Source: Streptomyces sp. HUAS 15-9 (GTDB lineage Bacteria; Actinomycetota; Actinomycetes; Streptomycetales; Streptomycetaceae). From it: DNA of 64,000 bases. Below are positions 35,833 to 43,394 of the stretch, one piece after another. Under the pieces are notes generated by a model. The model had not been told where the DNA came from. It worked only from the letters and a program-made list of their open reading frames with translations, and ran no database searches. Location: NCBI RefSeq assembly GCF_025642155.1, contig NZ_CP106798.1, positions 8,928,001-8,992,000 of the forward strand, given 5' to 3'. A program made the translations under genes and the position numbers. Each line of letters starts with the position of its first letter. Position 1 is the first letter of the stretch.

Positions 35833-36543
35833 ATGGACTACTGCATCCCGTGCAGCCGCACGCTCAACGGCGCCGTAACCTGCCCGGAGTGCGGGGCATA
35901 CGACCCCGGTATGGCACAGCTGAGCGATCGGACAGACGGTGCTCCGACCGTGGACGCCGCGGTGCCGAAGGTCCGCTTCAGCGGGCGACCGGACTCCTCC
36001 GCGTCCCCCCTTCCTGAGGCACCAACTCCCCAGCAGGACTTGCCGGCAGACCGGGACGACCGCCCGTCGCGGCTGAGGAAATATGCCGTTCGGTCTCTTG
36101 GTGCAGCCGCATTCACCATCCTCGGAGGCCTGGCCGTTGCATCGGTGCTCCCCGAGCCGACAGCCCCACGAGCAGCCTCGATCCCGGAACGGCCCTCCCC
36201 CGAAGAGCCTGGGGTCCGCGTCACCGATTCGTCTGCTTCACCGGAACGTGTGACCACTCACCCAGCAAGAAAGGGCGTCCGGGACCGAAACGGTGACGGG
36301 ATCCGGAGGCCCCTGCCGACGGCAACTCGCAGCAAGTCACCGGTCTCTCGGCCTCCCACCACCAGTACGCCGCCATCAGTGAAGACCAAGCCGACGCCCC
36401 GAAGCTCCAGTAGCCGCCGCCCCAGCTCGCCCCCGCAAACGGCAACCGCTTCCGCGAGGCCCTCCGCCAGTCCTTCCGGCAGCATCAGCGCCTCTCCTAC
36501 CAGTAGTGGCTCGCCGAGCAGTAAAGGGGAAGTCCGTGGCTGA
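35833..36543 (+). CDS. SCO2400-family zinc-ribbon membrane protein
   Basis: A 236-residue protein beginning MDYCIPCSRTLNGAVTCPEC: a four-cysteine zinc ribbon with the wording typical of Streptomyces SCO2400-like proteins. A basic linker (DRPSRLRKYAVRSLG) leads to one transmembrane segment (AAAFTILGGLAVASVL, about residues 92-107). The remaining 125 residues are a low-complexity Ser/Thr/Pro/Lys tail, presumably outside the membrane. Family members have no established function; cell-envelope or sporulation-related roles have been guessed. It begins 13 nt after a stop codon in the leader and is monocistronic. Confidence 0.8.
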   Translation: MDYCIPCSRTLNGAVTCPECGAYDPGMAQLSDRTDGAPTVDAAVPKVRFSGRPDSSASPLPEAPTPQQDLPADRDDRPSRLRKYAVRSLGAAAFTILGGLAVASVLPEPTAPRAASIPERPSPEEPGVRVTDSSASPERVTTHPARKGVRDRNGDGIRRPLPTATRSKSPVSRPPTTSTPPSVKTKPTPRSSSSRRPSSPPQTATASARPSASPSGSISASPTSSGSPSSKGEVRG

Positions 36544-36673
36544 GACTGGCAGGGCTCTCCAACGCAGAACCACCACCTGGTAGGCGCACGGCATCCGCCC
36601 CATCGGCAGCGGGCTGCCGGCGCCGACCGGCGTCACCCACCGCAGCGGGAATGATGCGGGGCCCGCAGTCTCT

Positions 36674-36728
36674 TTCAGGGCCTCGACGGGCCAGGGTGGG
36701 CCTAGCGGTGCCCCGCATCACTGCCCAT
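36674..36728 (+). repeat. 55-bp dispersed repeat, copy B
   Basis: Identical over 55 bp to the reverse complement of 12691-12745. Here it forms the leader immediately upstream of the DUF5133-type gene; the match ends just before its ribosome binding site (GGGGGA, 36731-36736). Confidence 0.85.
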
Positions 36729-36743
36729 CAGGGGGAGCTGCAG

Positions 36744-36971
36744 ATGCTCATGGCACACCCCGCGGTCCTGCGGAACATGGTGGAGCAGTACGACGCGCTG
36801 CGCATCCTGCACGCCGATCACGGAAGCCCGGGGGGCCGCCGGCGCATGGATGACATCGCCTTCACGCTCTGCGTGTCCACCGGCACCCGCGACATCGACG
36901 CTGCCCTGATCGTCGCCCGGCACCAGCTGCCCGGCGCCCGCCCGTACGACGATTCCCTCGTTCCCGCCTGA
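36744..36971 (+). CDS. DUF5133-type small protein
   Basis: A 75-residue protein from ATG 36744 after GGGGGA: MLMAHPAVLRNMVEQYDALR, then RRRMDDIAFTLCVSTGTRDI and ARHQLPGA. This matches the small DUF5133 proteins widespread in Streptomyces, which are helical and of unknown function and are often encoded near STAS, ANTAR and other signalling genes, as here (STAS-ANTAR gene at 37205). The frame is open upstream to 36651 through the dispersed repeat, but the family start is this ATG. Confidence 0.8.
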   Translation: MLMAHPAVLRNMVEQYDALRILHADHGSPGGRRRMDDIAFTLCVSTGTRDIDAALIVARHQLPGARPYDDSLVPA

Positions 36972-37204
36972 ATTCTGTACGCCCGCCTGCTGAGCCGCAG
37001 TGCGCGGGTCAAGCTGCGGCTACCCGCACGCCCGGCGGAAGTTCCCCAGGGGGTCAGACGGCACCGGCTGAGCCCAACGCCGGGAGGCAACCGAGTACGG
37101 CAGGGCACCGGTGCACCCGTGTCACCCGACACAAAGGCTTCCGCCGAGCGGCAGTCGTCATGCCGGCCTCGCGCCGTCCCGCCGCTGTGGGCGGGCTGCG
37201 GGTG

Positions 37205-37969
37205 TCACGGCGGCAGCCCGCAGCCGCCGGCCTCTTCGTCGGGGAGGGGCTGTTGTGGTTGCGGGGGTGCGGGTGCCTTTCTTGTGGCGTGGAGGGCGGC
37301 GACGGCTGCGGCTACCTGCTGCTGGTCGGCTTCGGCGAGGGGCCGGCCCTGAATGGTGGTGAGGAGCTTCTCGGCGACTTCGGCGAGTTTGGTGTTTGTG
37401 TTCTGGGAGAGGGCGACCAGCACGTCCCAGGCATCCTCGGCGGTGAGGCTGAATGTGGCCATCAGGATCCCTGTGGCCTGGTCGATAGGCGGGCGCGTCT
37501 GCATCGCCCTGCGCAGTTGGACGACCTCAGTGCGCAGGTTCTCGTCCTCGTCCAGGGCATCCTCCTGATGTTCTGCCGTCGCTTCGGGGCCGCAGCTGGA
37601 CAGGCCTGCCGGACAGTGCTGAAGCGTGAACAGGGGCCACGTGCCCGTCACGCTCAGCAGACGCTGCACCAGGGGGCTGGCGGCCTGGATGGTCACGGTC
37701 TTGCCGGCTGCCATGGCGTGGCGCCGGGCGGTGAGGAAACAGTTCAGGCCGCAGCAGTCACAGAACCCTGTGCCGCTGAGATCGAGATCGATCCCGTGCC
37801 TGCTCCGCCCTACGGCCTTGCGCAGCACGGTCTGCACTGCCTTTTCCGTGCTGATGTCAAGATCGCCGCGGATGGTCACGAGCAGGCGCCCGCCGCGGGC
37901 GCAGACCCCGATCAGGAGAGCCCGCTGTGCTGCTTGCGCCGCAGGGTGGCTGACCGGTGATCTGCTCAT
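37205..37969 (-). CDS. STAS-ANTAR fusion (anti-sigma antagonist-like RNA-binding regulator)
   Basis: A 254-residue protein from ATG 37969, chosen because GGGAGG lies 9 nt upstream; an in-frame ATG at 38017 is possible. Residues 22-105 form a STAS domain (GGRLLVTIRGDLDISTEKAV, then HGIDLDLSGTGFCDCCGLNC). The usual phosphorylatable serine of antagonists appears as Cys/Asp-rich FCDCCG. Residues 150-215 form an ANTAR domain (LRRAMQTRPPIDQATGILMA, then TFSLTAEDAWDVL), which binds paired RNA hairpins to cause antitermination. The tail is Pro/Gln-rich. The fusion suggests control of RNA binding by a partner-switching signal. Divergent from a winged-helix gene. Confidence 0.85.
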   Translation of the reverse strand: MSRSPVSHPAAQAAQRALLIGVCARGGRLLVTIRGDLDISTEKAVQTVLRKAVGRSRHGIDLDLSGTGFCDCCGLNCFLTARRHAMAAGKTVTIQAASPLVQRLLSVTGTWPLFTLQHCPAGLSSCGPEATAEHQEDALDEDENLRTEVVQLRRAMQTRPPIDQATGILMATFSLTAEDAWDVLVALSQNTNTKLAEVAEKLLTTIQGRPLAEADQQQVAAAVAALHATRKAPAPPQPQQPLPDEEAGGCGLPP

Positions 37970-38149
37970 GATCTCGTCCTCCCTGGCCTGCTGCCGGGGA
38001 AGGTTCAGCTCCCGCATGGCCGCCTCTTCCGTCGGCGTCCGCGTCCTTCCGCATCCAGGCTCTGCCCGCCCACCGTAGCCTGTCAAGAAATACGGGAAAT
38101 CTATTTCAGGCTTTTGGATACGTGAACGGTTCGGCACTACCCTGGCTGT

Positions 38150-38482
38150 ATGGGAGAAGTACCCGAGCCGCACACGGGGTGGACGTTCCTCACCAACCAC
38201 GCCCGGGTGCTCGCCGCGATCGCGAGCAACCAGCGCAGGCGCGTCCGTGACATCGCCGCGCACTGCCGGCTCACGGAACGCGCTGTCCAGAAGATCATTT
38301 CTGACCTGGAGGCGGCCGGTTACCTCACCCACCGGCGTGAAGGACGGTCCAACGCCTACCGCATCCAGCCGGGAATCCCCCTGCGCCACCCGGCCGAGGC
38401 GGCCCTGACCGTGGCAGATCTGCTTTCCCTCCTCGTTCAGCATGACGCCGAGCACGCCGACGAGGCCAAAAGATCCAGATGA
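38150..38482 (+). CDS. Winged-helix transcriptional regulator (MarR-like fold)
   Basis: A 110-residue protein from ATG 38150. HTH: HARVLAAIASNQRRRVRDIA, then AHCRLTERAVQKIISDLEAA and the wing GYLTHRREGRSNAYRI. It resembles short single-domain winged-helix regulators of Streptomyces. No ligand domain is present. The stop codon coincides with the edge of an IS5 remnant, so the last residues may have been altered by that insertion. It is divergent from the STAS-ANTAR gene across about 180 bp and may regulate it. Confidence 0.82.
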   Translation: MGEVPEPHTGWTFLTNHARVLAAIASNQRRRVRDIAAHCRLTERAVQKIISDLEAAGYLTHRREGRSNAYRIQPGIPLRHPAEAALTVADLLSLLVQHDAEHADEAKRSR

Positions 38483-38572
38483 GGACGGTGGCGAGATGTG
38501 ATGCGGCCTGGTAGGCAGCGGCCAGTTTGTCGGTTCGTACGGCCAGGCCGCCCCACTGCCTGAGGCGGCGCG
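38477..38572 (-). pseudogene. C-terminal scrap of an IS5-family transposase
   Basis: The minus strand reads RRLRQWGGLAVRTDKLAAAY and QAASHLATVLIW, the typical last 30 residues of one IS5 transposase group. Nothing upstream in frame continues the match. It abuts the 3' end of the winged-helix gene. Confidence 0.7.
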
Positions 38573-38622
38573 GCCGGACGACCGCCCGACTCCGCCGCGA
38601 TCGGCCGTAGCCAGCCCGTCAG

Positions 38623-38900
38623 TCAGATGCTGGAGCGGCGGTGGCGCTCGGGCGGACCAGCCGACCCTTCGACGAATGCCCGGTGTGGACCGCTGCTGCG
38701 GTCGCGGAAGTACCGCCGAACCCGGAGCCGGACGATGCCCCAGCAAGGGCCTGACGGCCGCTCGTCCAGGGCGCGTTGGTACGCGCTGTGTATGCGTGTC
38801 GCCGGCCTGCCGGCCGGGCAGCCGCCCGGATGACCGGTGGAGACCGCCTCCACCCCCAGGGTGTCGGCGCCCCAGGACAGGCGGCCGGCTCTCGCTCTTC
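38623..38900 (-). pseudogene. N-terminal fragment of an ISL3-family transposase
   Basis: The minus strand reads ADTLGVEAVSTGHPGGCPA, then TRIHSAYQRALDERPSG and IVRLRVRRYFRDRSSGPHRA followed by FVEG. This corresponds to the ISL3 N-terminal zinc-binding region (CPxC, the HxxYxRxLxDxP block and VRRFxCxxxxCxRRTFVEQ). Expected cysteines are missing and the frame ends early. It is a relic, unrelated in frame to the ISL3 scrap at 27660. Confidence 0.65.
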
Positions 38901-39014
38901 CGTCCCTGACGTGGCAATGCACCTCTGTGCCGTGTCTGTTTGCACCAGTCGGCTTCCGACGGCGTGTGGACGGGCGGTCGCGTCTTCGTGGGGCCGAAGC
39001 TTAGGGGTGTGAGT

Positions 39015-39554
39015 ATGAGAAGCGAGCGTTCGGCGAGTGCTGAACAGATTTATGCGGCATTGGTTGCTCTGGCGGCTGAACCGGTGGCGGATCCGCAGGC
39101 GCGGCCCGAGGGAGCACAGGAAGCGGACCGTCTGCGGCTGCTGGGCGGTCTGCTGGCCAAGACGGAGCTGGAGATCACCGTCGCGACTCGTTTGACTGGA
39201 GAGGAGGAACTCGAGGATATCCTGGAGACAATGCTCGGTTGGGCGGATCAGCTTGGCCCTGACCCCGCCGCTGCGGTGAACGTCTTGACGAACAGGCTGC
39301 AGCGCACCGCGCTGCAGGTCTCGGAATCCGAGGCGGAGGAAGCACCTCCGGGGCGGGAGGCATCCTTCGCTGCCGCGATGACGGCGATGTATACCCTCAG
39401 TGCCCAGCTGCACGCCGACCGCGGTGATGTGGAGGGGACCCGGCGGGCTCTGTGTGGGGCGGAGGAAGCCCTCATTGACGTCATGCAGGGCGTGCATGAC
39501 CTGCGCGTTGCCATCGGAGACGCGGCTGAGGAGGACGAGACACCGGAGAGCTGA
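39015..39554 (+). CDS. Hypothetical helical protein
   Basis: A 179-residue soluble protein from ATG 39015 with AGGGGTG about 8 nt upstream; a GTG two codons earlier is also possible. It is predicted to be almost entirely helical and acidic (LLGGLLAKTELEITVATRLT, then ELEDILETMLGWADQLG and ALCGAEEALIDVMQGVHDLR). No catalytic motif, signal peptide or membrane segment is seen. The family is not recognised. It is isolated between transposase scraps and a dead SUKH gene. Confidence 0.6.
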   Translation: MRSERSASAEQIYAALVALAAEPVADPQARPEGAQEADRLRLLGGLLAKTELEITVATRLTGEEELEDILETMLGWADQLGPDPAAAVNVLTNRLQRTALQVSESEAEEAPPGREASFAAAMTAMYTLSAQLHADRGDVEGTRRALCGAEEALIDVMQGVHDLRVAIGDAAEEDETPES

Positions 39555-39645
39555 CTGCTGATCAGCGGAAGAACGACGGCACGCGATGTCGAAGCGGCTG
39601 CTCTGCATGAGGAGCGGGAGGGGACCTGTCTGCGGTGCCAGTGGT

Positions 39646-39973
39646 GCTTTCGAGTGCAGCAGGCTCGGAAGCGTCTCCGCCGTCGATCCCTATGCGGTCT
39701 ACGCGCCGGGCGGCAAGGGGCTGGTTGAGTGGGACTCCACCGAAGGGGCCGACGAGTACTGCTGGCTGATCGATGCCGAGCGACCGGGCAGTACCCCGTC
39801 CTTGCGCGGTCCAATGACGTCGGCGGATGGCACCGGTACGACATGTCCACCTCGGAGTTCCTCTACCGCATCCTTGCCGATGCCGACTTCCAACCCTTCG
39901 GGATCGCGCAGTTGACCTCGGCACGACGTTCAAGCCCGGCTCTGGCGACTCCTTCGACGGTCGGCCGCTCTGA
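39646..39973 (+). pseudogene. SMI1/KNR4 (SUKH) family protein remnant
   Basis: Three successive frames give a SUKH C-terminal region: YAVYAPGGKGLVEWDS and DEYCWLIDAERPG, then after a lost base near 39789 QYPVLARSNDVGGWHRYDMS and FLYRILADADFQPFGIAQ, then after another near 39912 DLGTTFKPGSGDSFDGRPL and TGA. SUKH proteins are commonly immunity proteins against contact-delivered nuclease toxins. The N-terminal half is absent and two frameshifts are present, so it is dead. It may be an orphan immunity relic. Confidence 0.72.
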
Positions 39974-40736
39974 CGAGAGGCTGGCCGTCCCGCGTTCGTG
40001 GACACGAGAGTGCCGTCGTTTCTCATCGAGATCCGTGAACCAGATGATCACCAGCTTCCTCCGGACCCGGCTGTCAAACGCTGTTCCTACAGATCAACGA
40101 AGCCGACCATCGTGACGGCGGCAACCATCACGATGGCGACGGCGGCACGGCGGCGGCCATGCTGACGAAGCTGCGGGTGCCGTACCGGCGGCGTTTGGGA
40201 CGTGTTCCGCCCCCGGCGGGGGAGGTGCCGGGTCGCGGCTCTGACATTGCCCGGGACTGGGGTCGCCTGCTCGGCCGCAGCTGGGTCCGGGATTGCCTTG
40301 CGGGCTGTGAGGCGGTGTGCCGGGTCGTGGCCAGCGGTTCCGCGCGGGATGCCGAGCATGCCGTGGCATGGGGACAGGGCTTGTGCGTCGTGGCGATGGT
40401 GTGTGAGAGGTGTCCATGCAGACGGCCTTGGTCATCCGTCTCCGGCCGCCGCCGACGCCTTCCCCTGGCGGCGGCCGTATTCCCGCGAGCGCCGAGGTTG
40501 ATGTCCCGCTGCTCCTGGTCCTCGCCGCCGACGCCGACGGCGAGCCGTTCCACGTGTTTCCTGGGCACTCGCAGGTGCCCTTCCCGCTCTGGTACTGGCG
40601 GGCGGTTGTGAGGTTGAGGGCCCATTCGTCGGCCCGGTACGCCGCGCAGGCGGCTTCTCATGCTCGCTGGCAACTTCGATGCCGAGGACCTGTTCGCATG
40701 ACCATTGCTGCACGCTGCGAAGCTGTCGCCGGCCGG
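39974..40736. other. 763-bp gap, no gene recognised
   Basis: Both strands have long open frames because of high GC content, but none carries a motif or start signal. The stretch separates the SUKH relic from the 3' end of the SDR gene. Confidence 0.35.
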
Positions 40737-41507
40737 TCAGACCGTGGTGCCGAGGCCGCCGTCGACGGGGATGACGGCGCCGGTGACGTAGGCGCCCGCA
40801 CGGCTGGCCAGATAGACGGCGACGCCCGCCATGTCGTCCGGCCGCCCGATCCGGCGCAGCGGAGCCGCCTCCGCGATCGCCTCGCCCATGACGTCCAGGG
40901 TCGCGGCCATCATCTTCGACTCGAAGGGGCCGGGCGCGATGGCGTTCACCGTGATGCCCTGTGGCCCGAGCTCCTTGGCCAGCACGCGGGTCAGATGATG
41001 CAGGCCCGCCTTGCTGGCTGCGTAGGAGTAGGCCGAGACCGGGCTGACGTGCAGGCCGTCGATGGAACCGACGTTGATGATCCGCGCAGGGTCCTCCGTC
41101 GACCCGCCGGCGCGCAGCTTCGGCAGGAGGGCTTGGGTGAGCAGGAAGGGGCTGCGCAGGTTGAGGTCCATCACCTTGTCCCAGCCACTGACCGGGAACT
41201 CGTCCAAGGGCGCGCCCCAGGTGGCGCCGGCGTTGTTCACCAGGATGTGCAGTTGCTCCTCCCGCTCGCATATGTCTGCGGCGAGTCGGTGGCACTCCTC
41301 CTCGCGCGACAGGTCGGCGGGCAGTGCCACCGCCTGGCCGGGACCGGAAAGCCCACGCACGGCCTCCTCGCAGGCTTCCGCCTTGCGGGAGCTGACATAG
41401 ACCTTGGCTCCCGCTTCGACCAGGCCCCGGGCGATCATCAGGCCGACGCCGCGGGAACCGCCGGTCACGAGGGCGGTTTTGCCGGAGAGGGAGAACAGCG
41501 AAATCAC
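40737..41507 (-). CDS. Short-chain dehydrogenase/reductase (SDR), RhlG/FabG-like
   Basis: A 256-residue NAD(P)-dependent oxidoreductase. Cofactor motif TGGSRGVG near residue 14, with SSRKAEACEEA after the second strand (favouring NADPH); NNAG near 91; catalytic Ser in INVGSIDGLH and the YSYAASKAG Tyr-Lys pair near 164. The ending AVIPVDGGLGTTV is canonical. The GTG at 41507 is chosen because AGGAG lies 7 nt upstream; the frame is open 57 codons further but not coding-like. A palindrome at 41567-41582 sits 60 bp upstream and may be a TetR-type operator. Substrates could be 3-oxoacyl thioesters or other ketones; the specificity is unclear. Confidence 0.9.
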   Translation of the reverse strand: MISLFSLSGKTALVTGGSRGVGLMIARGLVEAGAKVYVSSRKAEACEEAVRGLSGPGQAVALPADLSREEECHRLAADICEREEQLHILVNNAGATWGAPLDEFPVSGWDKVMDLNLRSPFLLTQALLPKLRAGGSTEDPARIINVGSIDGLHVSPVSAYSYAASKAGLHHLTRVLAKELGPQGITVNAIAPGPFESKMMAATLDVMGEAIAEAAPLRRIGRPDDMAGVAVYLASRAGAYVTGAVIPVDGGLGTTV

Positions 41508-41923
41508 AGTGGACTCCTGAGTGGGAGGGGCGGCACGGGCAGGCTGTCCCCGCCCCAGGCTTGATACTAAGCGGTTGCTTAGATGCTGTCCAAGCCTTGC
41601 GCTCACGGAACCGCTGTCCGTGCCTCGACGGTGGCGGAGCCGACCGACACCGGATCCATATGGGGCCGTCGGCCTCACCCGACGCCCGAGGCGACCAGCA
41701 CGACTCCGTCAGTGGCGGCAACGCGGTCCTTCGAGATCTCCTGGTACTCGGGCAGAGCGGGACCGCCCATGTTCTTCGCTGACCCGGTTGGCCACGACTG
41801 GGTTGTTCGGGGGCACTCCTGCCGTGCCACCGGGCACCGGGTCCTCACCCGGCCTCGCCGCCTGCCGCAGCGAGAACTGGGGAACCTGACGAGTTCCTCA
41901 CATGTCTCGGCCAGGGTCGGAAC
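41508..41923. other. 416-bp intergenic region between SDR and lipoprotein
   Basis: Holds the divergent promoters of the SDR gene and the L,D-transpeptidase-like gene and the palindrome at 41567-41582. No gene seen. Confidence 0.4.
41567..41582. promoter_or_regulatory. Palindrome CTAAGC-GGTT-GCTTAG upstream of the SDR gene
   Basis: A perfect 6+6 inverted repeat with a 4-bp centre, unusually AT-containing for this DNA. Its size and AAGC...GCTT half sites resemble TetR-family operators that control lipid or ketone metabolism genes in actinobacteria. No TetR gene is adjacent, so the regulator would be encoded elsewhere. Confidence 0.5.
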
Positions 41924-42659
41924 ATGATCGATCGCAGAACCGCCTTCGCGTTCCTCGCATCCCCCTTCCTCCTCACCGGATGTGGCGGCGGCACCGAGGC
42001 GACCCCAAGCCTGGAGACGACCCCGAGTTTGAGGCCGGCGGCGAGGCGCATACCGGCACCGGAGCGGTCCGCCGAGGCGGCCCTGCGGCGGATCCCCCGG
42101 TCTCGGCCCCGAGACCCGGAACGCGATACCCGCCCGTTCGCGGCAGGTGGTCGTGGCGACCGGCCACGGCACAAACTCGCCCGAATCGACCGTGGTCCTG
42201 CACGAGCGCACCGAAACGGGCCGGCAGGCGGGAGCCGGCTGGTCCGCACACGACGCGCCGCACGACTGGAGCGACCATCACACGGCCGGGGACCTGCGCT
42301 CGCCACTCGGCGTCTACACCCTCACCGACGCCGGGGGCCTGCTCCGCGCCTCCGGCACCCGGCTGCCGTACCACCGCTCGACCGGATTGGTCTCACCCGG
42401 CACCGGTTTCGCGGGCGAGCCACTGGCCGGCTCGTTCGACTATGTGATCGCCATCGACTGCAACCGCAGGCCCGGCACCTCACCCCTCGACCGGACCCAC
42501 CCCCTCGGCGCGGGCCGGGGCGGAGGCATCTGGTTCCACGTCGACCACGGCGGAGCCACCCATGGCTGCATCCGCATCGCTCAGGCGCACATGAAGGAAC
42601 TGCTCTGCGCCCTCGACCCGGGCCGGTATCCCGTCGTCGTGCTGGGACACGCCGACTGA
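41924..42659 (+). pseudogene. L,D-transpeptidase (YkuD-like) lipoprotein, frameshifted
   Basis: Begins MIDRRTAFAFLASPFLLTGC, a lipoprotein signal with lipobox LLTGC. After AALRRIP the frame is lost at a run of five C (42094-42098). With four C it would continue GLGPETRNAIPARSRQVVVA into the second frame, which runs to 42659. That part holds SPLGVYTLTDAGGLL and the YkuD catalytic motif WFHVDHGGATHGCIRI with the active-site Cys. Such enzymes make 3-3 cross-links in peptidoglycan or act as related secreted transferases. The single-base change in a homopolymer could be an assembly error, in which case the gene is intact (about 244 residues). It lies 30 bp upstream of the two-component genes. Confidence 0.72.
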
Positions 42660-42689
42660 CTCGCCCTTGAACCGCCTAGGATCCGCCCC

Positions 42690-43394
42690 GTGTGCGCACA
42701 TGTGCTGGTCGCCGAGGACGACGAGATGCAGGCCGAACTCATACGCCGCTCGCTGCTGGCGGAGGGCCACACCGCCACCGTGGTCCACGACGGCGCGGCC
42801 GCGCTGGACGCGGCCCGCCGACTGAGACCCGACCTCGTGGTCCTCGACCTGATGCTCCCGGCAATCGACGGCTTCGGCGTGTGCCGGGTGCTGCGCGGCG
42901 CGCAGGAGAACGCCGAGATCCCCGTAGTGATGCTCACCGCCCGCTCGGCGGAGGAGGACGTCCTGCTCGGCCTGGAGCTTGGCGCCGACGACTACCTCAC
43001 CAAGCCGTACAGCCCGCGCGAACTGATGGCCCGCATCCGCACGGTCCTGCGGCGCAGCGGGCGCGGCGTCGGGGTGCGGGAGGATCCCGTCGCCCGCGCG
43101 GGCGGCATCCGCATCGACCCGGTACGGCACGAAGTGCGCTGCGACGGCGAGCCGGTGGAGTGCACCCCGGCCGAGTTCCAGATCCTGCTGGCCATGGCGG
43201 GGGAGCCGGAACGGGTGTTCTCGCGACGGCAACTGCTCCAGTGCACCCGCGGCTTCGACCGGTCCTCCACCGAACGGGCCGTCGACGTTCACATCATGAA
43301 CCTGCGCCGGAAGATCGAGGCGGATCCGCGCCGGCCGGTACGGCTGGTGACCGTGTTCGGGGTCGGCTACAAGCTGAGCGGCGGCCGCCCGTGA
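42690..43394 (+). CDS. OmpR/PhoB-family response regulator
   Basis: A 234-residue regulator, GTG at 42690. The receiver domain has the acidic pair EDDE near residue 9, the phosphoacceptor Asp in LVVLDLMLPAIDGF near 53, Thr in VVMLTARS and Lys in DDYLTKPYSP near 103. The C-terminal winged helix (CTPAEFQILLAMAGEPERVF, then RAVDVHIMNLRRKIEADPRR and TVFGVGYKL) is OmpR type. It overlaps the histidine kinase gene by 4 bp (GTGA), so the two are translationally coupled. Cell-envelope control would fit the transpeptidase-like gene in front, but that is inference. Confidence 0.95.
   Translation: MCAHVLVAEDDEMQAELIRRSLLAEGHTATVVHDGAAALDAARRLRPDLVVLDLMLPAIDGFGVCRVLRGAQENAEIPVVMLTARSAEEDVLLGLELGADDYLTKPYSPRELMARIRTVLRRSGRGVGVREDPVARAGGIRIDPVRHEVRCDGEPVECTPAEFQILLAMAGEPERVFSRRQLLQCTRGFDRSSTERAVDVHIMNLRRKIEADPRRPVRLVTVFGVGYKLSGGRP

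Noticed and set aside
42692..43390. Upstream extension of the histidine kinase frame through the response regulator gene
   Set aside because: It overlaps the response regulator in another frame; the GTG at 43391 overlapping the regulator stop is the natural start.
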